From Nitrospira japonica (GTDB taxonomy: Bacteria > Nitrospirota > Thermodesulfovibrionia > UBA6902), in contig DYJL01000012.1 in assembly GCA_020723105.1 (NCBI GenBank), forward strand, positions 1-64,000: a DNA stretch of 64,000 bases, given 5' to 3'. Of the stretch, positions 8,110-15,332 are shown one piece after another (the first letter of the stretch is position 1; each line of letters starts with the position of its first letter). The notes under the pieces are model-generated. The model ran no database searches. It was not told the DNA's origin and saw only the letters and a program-made list of their open reading frames with translations. The position numbers and the translations under genes were made by a program.

Positions 8110-8466
8110 ATGAGCAAGACTTTTACACTATTGCTTGGCACATCACCGTATTCTTATGAGAACACACTTACCACGGTAAAGATCGCAGAATCTGCCCTGA
8201 ACAAAGGATACACGGTCAACGTCATCGCATCCGGTGACGGGGTGTATTGTTTTTTGAAAGGGCAGAAGGCAAAGGGGATAACCAATGCTGAGGAGAAGTT
8301 TACAGAGCTTATCGAGAAAGGCCTGAGAGTATATCTCTGAGGCGGGTGTCTCAACTTTCGCCGTGCAGCGAAGAATGATTATCTTGATAACGCAGAAGTC
8401 GGCACCCTCAAGGGTCTTTTTAAAACGATGGGGGAAACCGATATCTGGCTGAATCTGGGAGCATAA
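8110..8466 (+). CDS. DsrE-family protein with selenocysteine (TGA read as Sec)
   Basis: This 118-residue DsrE/YchN-fold protein has FTLLLGTSPYSYENTLTTVKIAESALNKGY and the second half YDYLDNAEVGTLKGLF-type region typical of sulfur-relay DsrE proteins. The in-frame TGA at 8338-8340 is codon 77 in VYL-Sec-GGC-LNFR, the spot where DsrE relatives place the catalytic Cys (Cys-Gly-x-Cys-x-x-x-Arg). The result is a Sec-Gly-Gly-Cys redox pair. Reading continues for 41 residues to TAA at 8464-8466. A SECIS hairpin follows. I chose the ATG at 8110 because AGGAGG precedes it; an upstream in-frame ATG overlaps the TusA-like gene. It would exchange persulfide or selenide with the TusA-like partner. Confidence 0.88.
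8355..8373 (+). promoter_or_regulatory. SECIS element of the DsrE gene
   Basis: The hairpin is CTT, a bulged T, CGC, loop CGTGCA, then GCG and AAG. The bulged U and two 3-bp stems match the layout of the YedE element, and the loop carries GU. It starts 21 nt after the TGA. The loop differs from the GGTC seen in the other three. Confidence 0.65.
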
Positions 8467-8477
8467 AAACAGTGTAA

Positions 8478-8542
8478 GTGTCAGTGATTAGTGTCAGATA
8501 TAAATAGGTTGTTGAACTGACACAGATACTGTCCACTGACAC
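8478..8542. repeat. Hairpin of GTGTCAGTG words inside the selenoprotein operon
   Basis: GTGTCAGTG (8478) pairs with CACTGACAC (8534), and GTGTCAG (8491) with CTGACAC (8517). This two-level palindrome lies between the Sec-DsrE and DsrF-like genes. It belongs to the same style of short-word hairpins seen throughout the window and could lower transcription or protect the upstream mRNA. Confidence 0.7.
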
Positions 8543-8558
8543 CTTAAAGGAGGATGTT

Positions 8559-8912
8559 ATGGGAAAGATAGCAATAGTTTTGAGAAGGTCGCCATATGGT
8601 GATATTAATGCGGCAGAGGCTGTAAGGCATGCGCTTGGCGGTGTTGCGGATGAATTAAGTGTAGACCTCATTTTGGTTGACGCCGGAGTTTTGCTCGCAA
8701 AGCAGGGGCAGGACGATACGGAAACAGGCTTTACAAATCTGGGAGATACACTGATGGACTGCTTAGAGATGGGAGTAGATGTATATGCAGATAAGCATTC
8801 ACTCAGAGAAGAGAATATGGATACGGCGGATATCCCTGAAGGTATTAAGGTAGTAACCGGCTCAGAAATAGCCGATATTATTAAAAATGCAAAGACAACA
8901 ATGATTTATTAA
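8559..8912 (+). CDS. DsrF/TusC-like sulfur relay protein
   Basis: This 117-residue protein of the DsrE/DsrF-like superfamily has KIAIVLRRSPYGDINAAEAVRHALG at the N-terminus and a DVYADKHSLREEN region. Only one Cys is present (MDCLEMG). DsrF/TusC proteins are structural partners of DsrE/TusD and DsrH/TusB in heterohexamers. Here the order Sec-DsrE, this gene, DsrH-like matches dsrEFH/tusDCB. AAAGGAGG precedes the ATG. This is a good family match; the assignment to the F position rests on order and lack of a catalytic Cys pair. Confidence 0.8.
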   Translation: MGKIAIVLRRSPYGDINAAEAVRHALGGVADELSVDLILVDAGVLLAKQGQDDTETGFTNLGDTLMDCLEMGVDVYADKHSLREENMDTADIPEGIKVVTGSEIADIIKNAKTTMIY

Positions 8913-8922
8913 GGAGGTTGTT

Positions 8923-9204
8923 ATGTTTGTTATTGTCAAAAGCGGACCTGATACACAGGATGGGAAGAGAGGGATAAAGCTGGCAAGAGACATGTCTGCC
9001 GATATCTGCCTGATTCAGAATGCAGTATATTTTGCCCGGAAAGAGAGCCTTGAAGGCTTTTGCGGAAAGGTGTATATTCTTGATAAAGATGCCGGTCTCA
9101 GAGGCTTGAAAGATGACGAACTTGAGAAGAGGATAAAGAAGATCGATTATGACGGTCTTGTTGAAATGATGGCTGGAGAAGACAAGGTAGTTGGGATGTA
9201 TTAA
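8923..9204 (+). CDS. DsrH/TusB-like sulfur relay protein
   Basis: This 93-residue protein fits DsrH/TusB in length and pattern: MFVIVKSGPDTQ at the start, DICLIQNAVYFARK, GKVYILDKDAGLRGL, and a C-terminal KIDYDGLVEMM segment. DsrH normally has one Cys near residue 20 that takes part in persulfide relay. Here the Cys residues are at DICLIQ and GFCGKV. It lies 10 bp after the DsrF-like gene with AAGGAGG upstream and completes an EFH-type trio in which the E subunit is a selenoprotein. This organism shows no dsrAB in the window. Confidence 0.75.
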   Translation: MFVIVKSGPDTQDGKRGIKLARDMSADICLIQNAVYFARKESLEGFCGKVYILDKDAGLRGLKDDELEKRIKKIDYDGLVEMMAGEDKVVGMY

Positions 9205-9225
9205 AAAATTATTAAGGAGGTTATC

Positions 9226-10413
9226 ATGGCAAAAATAGCTGTTATAGGCGGTTCCTTCGGAGGCTTGACAGCAGCCTTTGAACTTAAGAGGCTTCTTGGT
9301 AACAAAGCAGATGTAACATTGCTCTGTGATGTGAACAAGTTTGTCTTTGTCCCATCACTTCCATGGATTTCAATGGGATGGCGAAAACCTGAAGACATAA
9401 CACTTCCTCTTGAAAAGATATTAACCCCCAAAGGAATAAAATTTATACATGAAGAGGCAACAGGAGTTGATGCTGATAATTCAAAAGTTATTACAAAGAC
9501 GCAGGAGGTCCCATATGATTATCTTGTCATTGCATCAGGCCCTGCCCTTGGCTTCTCATCGGTACCGGGATTGGGCCCGGAAGGAGGTTATACGGAATGT
9601 ATCTTTACTCTTGAACAGGCAATGAAGGCTAACAATGCATGGAATAAATTTCTTGAAAACCCGGGGCCGATCGTAGTCGGAGCCGTTCAGGGCGTAAGCT
9701 GTTTCGGTCCTGCATATGAATATGCGTTCGAGGTAGATACCGAATTAAGGAAGAGAAACATGCGGCACAAGGTTCCAATGACATTTGTTACTTCCGAACC
9801 ATATATAGGCCATTTCGGAATCGGCGGGCTCAGAACATCCAGGAGAATGATGGAAGATGAATTTGCAGACAGGGAAATAAAAATTATAACCAATCAATCG
9901 GTGGATGAATTCACGCCGGAAGAGGTCAGGCTCAAGGATGGTACAAAGCTGCCGTTTACACTTGCCATGTTTGCTCCTCCAATGGCAGGCGTCAAGGCCG
10001 TATTCCATCTCGGCAATCCCAAAGGGTTTATTCCTGTTGATGCCAATTACCGTCACAAGAGCTATAAAAATATCTTTTCAGTAGGGGTTGCTATAGTAAT
10101 AGCGCCGCCGGAACAGACGCCTGTTCCCACGGGGGTGCCGAAGACAGGATTCATGACCGAACATATGGCAAAGGATGCCGCTAAGAGTATTGCAGCAGAC
10201 ATACTCGGTAAGCCTTCACCCGAAACCGAGCCTGTTGGAGCCCTTTGTATTATGGATATGGGAAATAAGGCAGCATTGATGAAGGCATACCCTGTTCTTC
10301 CACCACGGCGGGTAGCAGAGCTTAAAGTAGGGATCAATTATAAATGGGCAAAGCAGGCCTTTGAAAAATATTATCTCTGGAAGATTAAAAGAGGACTGAC
10401 TCAACTGCCATAA
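9226..10413 (+). CDS. Sulfide:quinone oxidoreductase-like flavoprotein
   Basis: This 395-residue FAD protein of the SQR/FCC family has the Rossmann motif AVIGGSFGGLTAAFELK at residues 4-20, VIASGPALG for the second FAD contact, and GPIVVGAVQGVSCFGPAYEY. Three Cys (C125, C159, C341) fall close to the three redox-active Cys of classical SQR. Known SQRs oxidise sulfide to polysulfide and reduce quinone at the membrane. Its place after DsrE-F-H homologues suggests it makes the sulfane sulfur (or handles selenide) that enters the relay. That substrate is inference. AAGGAGG precedes the start. Confidence 0.82.
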   Translation: MAKIAVIGGSFGGLTAAFELKRLLGNKADVTLLCDVNKFVFVPSLPWISMGWRKPEDITLPLEKILTPKGIKFIHEEATGVDADNSKVITKTQEVPYDYLVIASGPALGFSSVPGLGPEGGYTECIFTLEQAMKANNAWNKFLENPGPIVVGAVQGVSCFGPAYEYAFEVDTELRKRNMRHKVPMTFVTSEPYIGHFGIGGLRTSRRMMEDEFADREIKIITNQSVDEFTPEEVRLKDGTKLPFTLAMFAPPMAGVKAVFHLGNPKGFIPVDANYRHKSYKNIFSVGVAIVIAPPEQTPVPTGVPKTGFMTEHMAKDAAKSIAADILGKPSPETEPVGALCIMDMGNKAALMKAYPVLPPRRVAELKVGINYKWAKQAFEKYYLWKIKRGLTQLP

Positions 10414-10429
10414 AATCAAGAGGTGTAAG

Positions 10430-10852
10430 ATGGAAAAAATAGTAAAAAATGTCTCTATAATGTGTTTCCATGATGAACTCTGTCAGGTCTATAATGCCCT
10501 TATGACTGCATTAAGCCTTTTAAGGGAAGGCTCAAAGGTAACAATATTTTTTGGTTCCCGGGGTGTTAACGCACTTCATAAAGATAAGGTGAAAACTCTT
10601 CAATGCTTGCCTGATCAACCCAAAGAATTCGGCGAAGCTGTAATGAAAAGGATGGAAGAGATGGAACTTCCCAATGTTGAAGATTTATTTGTAATGCTGC
10701 ATATGGAGGGGGCAAAACTTCTGGCTTGTCCATTGAATGTTCCGCTGTTTGGCATGAGTGAGACAAATTTTATTGAAGGTGTTGAGATAGCCAATCCGGC
10801 TACATACTATAAAGAAGTTGTCATTAAAGCAGATATGAATCTGACTTTCTAA
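10430..10852 (+). CDS. DsrE-like (DsrE2-type) protein
   Basis: This 140-residue DsrE/DsrF/DrsH-fold protein has MCFHDELCQVYNALMTALSLLREGSKVTIFF, then GAKLLACPLNVPLFGMSE. Related DsrE2-type membrane-linked or peroxiredoxin-like proteins carry a Cys at the LACP position used in sulfur transfer. It closes the sulfur cassette 16 bp after the SQR-like gene, with GAGGTG upstream. It is probably a further acceptor of persulfide. I cannot name a precise subfamily. Confidence 0.7.
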   Translation: MEKIVKNVSIMCFHDELCQVYNALMTALSLLREGSKVTIFFGSRGVNALHKDKVKTLQCLPDQPKEFGEAVMKRMEEMELPNVEDLFVMLHMEGAKLLACPLNVPLFGMSETNFIEGVEIANPATYYKEVVIKADMNLTF

Positions 10853-10903
10853 ATAATTAACTTGCAAATATTATAATTCTTGCGTACATAGCTGGAGGTC
10901 TTC

Positions 10904-13210
10904 ATGCGTAAATTTTCCCTTGTCGAGTTTTCAGTAAATCATCCAAAACTGATCGTACTGCTTACGATTATCATTACCCTCGCATTTGCGACTCAGTTTA
11001 CGAAAATCAGGACAGACACCAATCCCAAGAACATGCTTCCTGAGACATCCGATGTCAGGGTCTGGAATGACGAGGTTGAAAAGACCTTCAGTCTCTATGA
11101 AGACATGATTGTCGTTGGAATAGAGAATGATAAGGGGATTCTAAATAAAGATACCCTCGGAAAGGTTCACAGGATTACAGATGAGGTACTGAAGATCAAA
11201 GGCGTTGCTGCAAGGGATGTAAACAGTTTTCCTACTATTACCAATGTCACGGCAGAGGCCGGGACTTTGAAAGTGGCTCCCCTCATGGCACAAGTGCCTG
11301 AAAATGATGCTGAGATAGCAGCACTACAGAAGATGCTTTTTGAGAATCCTCTCTTTATCAACCGCATTATCTCAAAAGATGGAAAGACCACCGCTATCTA
11401 TGTCCCTCTTGAAAAAGGGGCAAACGGAAAAGAGATTGCCGACGAGATAAGAAAGATACTGAAGAAAGAAACAGGCGATGAAAAATATTATGTAGCAGGC
11501 GATCCTGTGGCGCGTGACACCTTCGGGGCTGAGATGTTCAAGCTCATGGCTGTATTCGCCCCGATTGCAGGCATGGTAATGCTCATTGTCAGATATCTTA
11601 TGTTCAGGGACCTTTTCCTCTCTATCACGCTTATGATGGACGCAATGGTCAGTATCGTCTGGAGCATGGGGCTCCTTATAGGTCTTGGCTATCCTATTCA
11701 TATCATGAGTTCAATGGCCCCTGTTTTTCTGATGGCGATAGCGACAGACAGCATGCATATATTCAATGAATTCTACTTCCGCTACAGGGAGAAGAGAGAT
11801 AAAAAGAGCGCGATAATCGAAACCATGCGAGCGGTGAGCCGGCCTGTCCGCAACACCGCGCTGGCAACAGCGGTTGGTTTCGGCGTGCTCCTCTTTATGA
11901 ATATCATTCCTGTTAAGGTCTTTGGCGGTCTCGTAGCATTCGGCACGATAGTCCTAAGGATATTGAGTTTCAGCTTTATACCGGCGATGTTCACTTTTGT
12001 GAAGGAGAAGCAGATTGAAAAAATTGCCCATGCGGAAGACATTAAGGTGAGCGGGACATCAAAGCTCCTCCAAAAACTTGCAGGTATAGGCACGTACAGC
12101 CCAAAGACAACAGTCATTGCCGGTCTTGTGCTGTTTGCGATAGCAATCGTCGGGCTGACTCAATTGAAAGTAAACAACAACCTGGTGGAGTGGTTCAAGA
12201 AAGGCAGTGAAGTGCGCAGCGCCGATACGGTCATAAACAGGTCTCTCGGCGGCACATCGCTTGGTTATGTCGTCGCAACCGCTCAGGAAGATGATTTTAT
12301 TAAAACCCCTGAAGCGATGCGCTATATCGAGGGACTTCAGCAGCACCTTGAAAAACTTTCTGTTGTCGGCAAGACCACTTCGGTTGTTGATTACGTGAAA
12401 CGTATAAACCGTGTCCTCCATGACGATGATCCCGCATACGACGCCGTGCCTGATACAAAGGAGTCCATAGGACAGTATCTCTTTTTATTCAGCATGTCTG
12501 CAAAGCCGTCCGACCTCGACAATGTTGTTGATTACCCGTTCAGGAGGGCGAATATCTGGTTGCAGTTGAAGACCTGGGACGCACAGGCGATGAGGGATGT
12601 TATTAAAGCAATGGATGAGTATAAAATGGATCATCCTGTTGCCATGGAACTCAAGCCCTCGGGCATCGCCTATTTCAATCTCGTCTGGAACGATGAGGTG
12701 CTATGGGACATGTTAATGGGCTTTATCCTTGCCCTTATCGCGGTCTTTGCCATACTTGCCTTTGACTTCCGCTCTCTCAAATGGGCTGTTGTCGGATATA
12801 CTCCGCTTCTGTTCACAATACTGCTCATCTACGGCGTTGTCGGCTTTATCGGCAAGGATTTTGATATGCCGATCTCCGTGCTTTCCTGTCTTTCACTCGG
12901 CATGGCAGTAGATTTTGCGATCCATTTTGTAAGCAGGCTTAGACAACGTATGACGGAAACGAAAGGCAGTGAATCCCTTTCCGATGCGTTGCTCTGGACA
13001 GCCGCGCGGCCAGGAAAAGGGATAATCCGCAATGCAGTGCTCTTTGCTGCATCCTTTGCCGTGATGATCTTTGCGCCGTTAACACCGTATATAACGGTGG
13101 GCTCTTTCATTGTCAGCATGATGATGCTCAGCGCAGTGATGACAATAATCTATCTGCCGGCTCTTATTGTTTTGCTGAAAGGCTGGCTCTTTAAAGGAGG
13201 TTTAAGATGA
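10904..13210 (+). CDS. MMPL/RND-superfamily exporter
   Basis: This 768-residue protein has two RND half-repeats: an N-terminal membrane helix (about 14-30), a large periplasmic loop, a helix bundle at about 215-365, a second helix at about 400, a second loop, and a last bundle from about 625 to 760. Such MMPL proteins in Gram-negative bacteria move hydrophobic molecules (hopanoids, lipids, carotenoids) between membranes. The next two genes, a LolA-like protein and a beta-barrel, overlap or adjoin it and form the usual three-gene envelope export set. GCTGGAGG precedes the start. The substrate is not evident. Confidence 0.85.
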   Translation: MRKFSLVEFSVNHPKLIVLLTIIITLAFATQFTKIRTDTNPKNMLPETSDVRVWNDEVEKTFSLYEDMIVVGIENDKGILNKDTLGKVHRITDEVLKIKGVAARDVNSFPTITNVTAEAGTLKVAPLMAQVPENDAEIAALQKMLFENPLFINRIISKDGKTTAIYVPLEKGANGKEIADEIRKILKKETGDEKYYVAGDPVARDTFGAEMFKLMAVFAPIAGMVMLIVRYLMFRDLFLSITLMMDAMVSIVWSMGLLIGLGYPIHIMSSMAPVFLMAIATDSMHIFNEFYFRYREKRDKKSAIIETMRAVSRPVRNTALATAVGFGVLLFMNIIPVKVFGGLVAFGTIVLRILSFSFIPAMFTFVKEKQIEKIAHAEDIKVSGTSKLLQKLAGIGTYSPKTTVIAGLVLFAIAIVGLTQLKVNNNLVEWFKKGSEVRSADTVINRSLGGTSLGYVVATAQEDDFIKTPEAMRYIEGLQQHLEKLSVVGKTTSVVDYVKRINRVLHDDDPAYDAVPDTKESIGQYLFLFSMSAKPSDLDNVVDYPFRRANIWLQLKTWDAQAMRDVIKAMDEYKMDHPVAMELKPSGIAYFNLVWNDEVLWDMLMGFILALIAVFAILAFDFRSLKWAVVGYTPLLFTILLIYGVVGFIGKDFDMPISVLSCLSLGMAVDFAIHFVSRLRQRMTETKGSESLSDALLWTAARPGKGIIRNAVLFAASFAVMIFAPLTPYITVGSFIVSMMMLSAVMTIIYLPALIVLLKGWLFKGGLR

Positions 13211-14034
13211 ATAATTCCAAATTTCAAATTTCAAATTTCAAATTTCTCATTGTCTGCGCTCTGTGCTCTACACTCTGTGTTCTGCCATTTAAAGCATTTT
13301 CTCTTACCGCAGAAGAGGTTGTCAAAAAATCTCAGGAGGCGTTCTTCTATCAGGCTAAAGACTTTAAGGCAAGGGTTATGATGAAGCTGATAAGCAAAAG
13401 CGGGCAGGAAAGAGTCCGGGAGCTCACAATGCTGAGAAAAAATTACGGCGCATCAGGCGGTGAGCAAAAGTATTTCATGTACTTTTATCAGCCTGCCGAC
13501 GTAAAAGACATGACGTTTATGGTCTATAAATTTCCGGCAAAAGACGACGACAGATGGCTCTTTGTGCCGGCAATCAACATGGTCAGAAGAATCGCTGCGC
13601 AGGATAAAAGTTCAAGTTTTGTCGGTTCAGACTTCACATATGAGGATGTTTCGGGAAGGGATGTAGAAGATGATACTCATACTATTACCAAGGAAGAAAA
13701 ACTTGATACAAGAGAATGCTATGTAATAAAGAGCACTCCAAAGGCTCAGGATGTTGATTATACCTACAAACTCTCGTGGATTGACAAGGATAATTTCCTG
13801 CCTTTGAAAGATGAATACTATGACAAGAAAGGCGAACTCTACAGGGTCTTCAGCGCGGATGAAATAAAGGATGTGAAAGGCTTTCCCACAATCACAAAGA
13901 GGAGCATGAAGAACCTGGCGAGCGGCCACAGGACAGAGGTCACGTACACAAAAGCGGATTACAACATCGGCATAGAGGACAGCCTCTTCAGCGAACGCTT
14001 TCTCAAACAGCCGCCGAAGAAGTGGATAGAATGA
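13207..14034 (+). CDS. LolA-like outer-membrane lipoprotein-sorting protein
   Basis: This 275-residue exported protein is of the lipoprotein-sorting (LolA-fold, PF17131-like) family that accompanies MMPL exporters. VVKKSQEAFFYQAKDFKARVMMKLISKSGQERVRELTM and DRWLFVPAINMVRRI are typical of the family. The signal peptide (residues 1-33) is odd. Its DNA is four tandem CAAATTT words followed by a CTCTGTGCTCTACACTCTG tract, the same words as the repeat that opens the next gene. The start overlaps the MMPL stop (ATGA). It is likely to bind the MMPL cargo in the periplasm, by family analogy. Confidence 0.8.
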   Translation: MNNSKFQISNFKFLIVCALCSTLCVLPFKAFSLTAEEVVKKSQEAFFYQAKDFKARVMMKLISKSGQERVRELTMLRKNYGASGGEQKYFMYFYQPADVKDMTFMVYKFPAKDDDRWLFVPAINMVRRIAAQDKSSSFVGSDFTYEDVSGRDVEDDTHTITKEEKLDTRECYVIKSTPKAQDVDYTYKLSWIDKDNFLPLKDEYYDKKGELYRVFSADEIKDVKGFPTITKRSMKNLASGHRTEVTYTKADYNIGIEDSLFSERFLKQPPKKWIE

Positions 14035-15323
14035 AAAGAGCACAGAGCATAGAACACAGAACACAGACTAAAACAGGCTCTATTCTTTTGTCTGTGATCT
14101 GGGCTCTGTGTTCTTTGTTCTGGAATCTGTCTTTCGCCTTTGCATCAGACATTTCCATCCACGGCTTCCTTCAGGGCAATTACTCAGTCAATACCGAAAC
14201 ATCAAATCCTGACGGAGGTGACTTCAAATGGGCAGAGGAGAGGCTGCAGTTAAAACTTGATGCAAGCAAAGATCCGTTTCATCTGTTTCTAAAGACAGAT
14301 GCCTTTTATGACCATATTGATGATGCATCTAAACTGGAATTAAGAGAAGGATACATTGATTATTCCTCTTCAGCCTGGGATTTAAGACTGGGCAGACAGA
14401 TTATCACATGGGGGCTTGGGGATTTGATCTTTATCAATGATGTGTTCCCGAAAGATTATGAGGCATTTTTTTCGGGTAGGCCGATGGAGTATTTGAAGAT
14501 CGGCAGTGATGCCGTAAAGCTCGGCATGTATCCTTCGTTCGCCTCTGCAGAGCTGATTGTCATTCCGTTTTTTGAACCGAATAATTTCCCTGACCCCAAA
14601 AGATTTCACATATTCGATCCGATGGCTTCTATTACAAACCGTGAGGAGGAAGAACCCGCCACGACTCTTGAAAATATGGAAATTGCTCTGAGGATTTATC
14701 GCACTTTTGCAGACTTTGACGTTTCGTTATATTTTTACAAAGGTTTTCTCAGACAGCCCTACATGTTTCCCAACAATATGACAATGCCGACGAAGATTGA
14801 CCTCTTTTATCCCGAGCTATCCGTTTATGGCACGAGTCTTCAAGGAAGGGCTTTTGACGGGGTTTTAAGTCTTGAGGCCGGTTACTACGACTCAAGAGAG
14901 GATAGAGACGGCACAGACCCGATGACGCCGAATTCACAAACAAGATTTCTGCTCGGCTATCTAAGACAGATGTGGGAAGACTTTACTATCGGACTTCAAT
15001 ATTACAGTGAATACATGCACGATTATTCCGGGTATGAAGAGAATCTGCCGGCAGGATTTCCGCAGGAAAAAAAGCTGCATGACCTTGCCTCTGTAAGGCT
15101 TACACAGTTTCTGATACATCAAACTTTGAAGCTTTCCTTCTTTGCCTTTTACAGCCCGTCCGAAGAAGACTATCTGTTGAATCCCGAGATTAAATATAAC
15201 TTCTCTGATTCAATATGGGCGGCAGCCGGGGCAAATATTTTCGGAGGCGGGAGGGAATGGACCCAGTTCGGAGGCCTGGATAGGAATGACAACTTATATG
15301 TGCAGGTCAGGTATGAATTCTAA
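14031..15323 (+). CDS. Outer-membrane beta-barrel protein of an MMPL export set
   Basis: This protein of about 430 residues is predicted to be an outer-membrane beta-barrel (DUF1302/alginate-export-like). It has alternating aromatic strands and ends in VQVRYEF, a C-terminal aromatic residue as needed for BAM insertion. The ATG at 14031 overlaps the previous stop; a GTG at 14022 is the alternative. The signal peptide is encoded by a palindromic repeat: AGAACACAGAACACAGA words are followed 30 bp later by their reverse complement TCTGTGATCTGGGCTCTGTG. With the upstream MMPL and LolA-like genes it forms an envelope transport operon. Confidence 0.8.
   Translation: MKRAQSIEHRTQTKTGSILLSVIWALCSLFWNLSFAFASDISIHGFLQGNYSVNTETSNPDGGDFKWAEERLQLKLDASKDPFHLFLKTDAFYDHIDDASKLELREGYIDYSSSAWDLRLGRQIITWGLGDLIFINDVFPKDYEAFFSGRPMEYLKIGSDAVKLGMYPSFASAELIVIPFFEPNNFPDPKRFHIFDPMASITNREEEEPATTLENMEIALRIYRTFADFDVSLYFYKGFLRQPYMFPNNMTMPTKIDLFYPELSVYGTSLQGRAFDGVLSLEAGYYDSREDRDGTDPMTPNSQTRFLLGYLRQMWEDFTIGLQYYSEYMHDYSGYEENLPAGFPQEKKLHDLASVRLTQFLIHQTLKLSFFAFYSPSEEDYLLNPEIKYNFSDSIWAAAGANIFGGGREWTQFGGLDRNDNLYVQVRYEF
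14036..14122. repeat. Hairpin repeat that encodes a signal peptide
   Basis: The left arm has GAGCACAGAGCATAGAACAC and ACAGA words; the right arm holds TCTGTG, GCTCTGTGTTCT and TTGTTCTGG. The reverse complement of the left arm recurs at about 13258-13285 in the previous gene. Both arms are read as the signal peptide of the beta-barrel protein. Confidence 0.7.
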
Positions 15324-15332
15324 ACAGATGGC

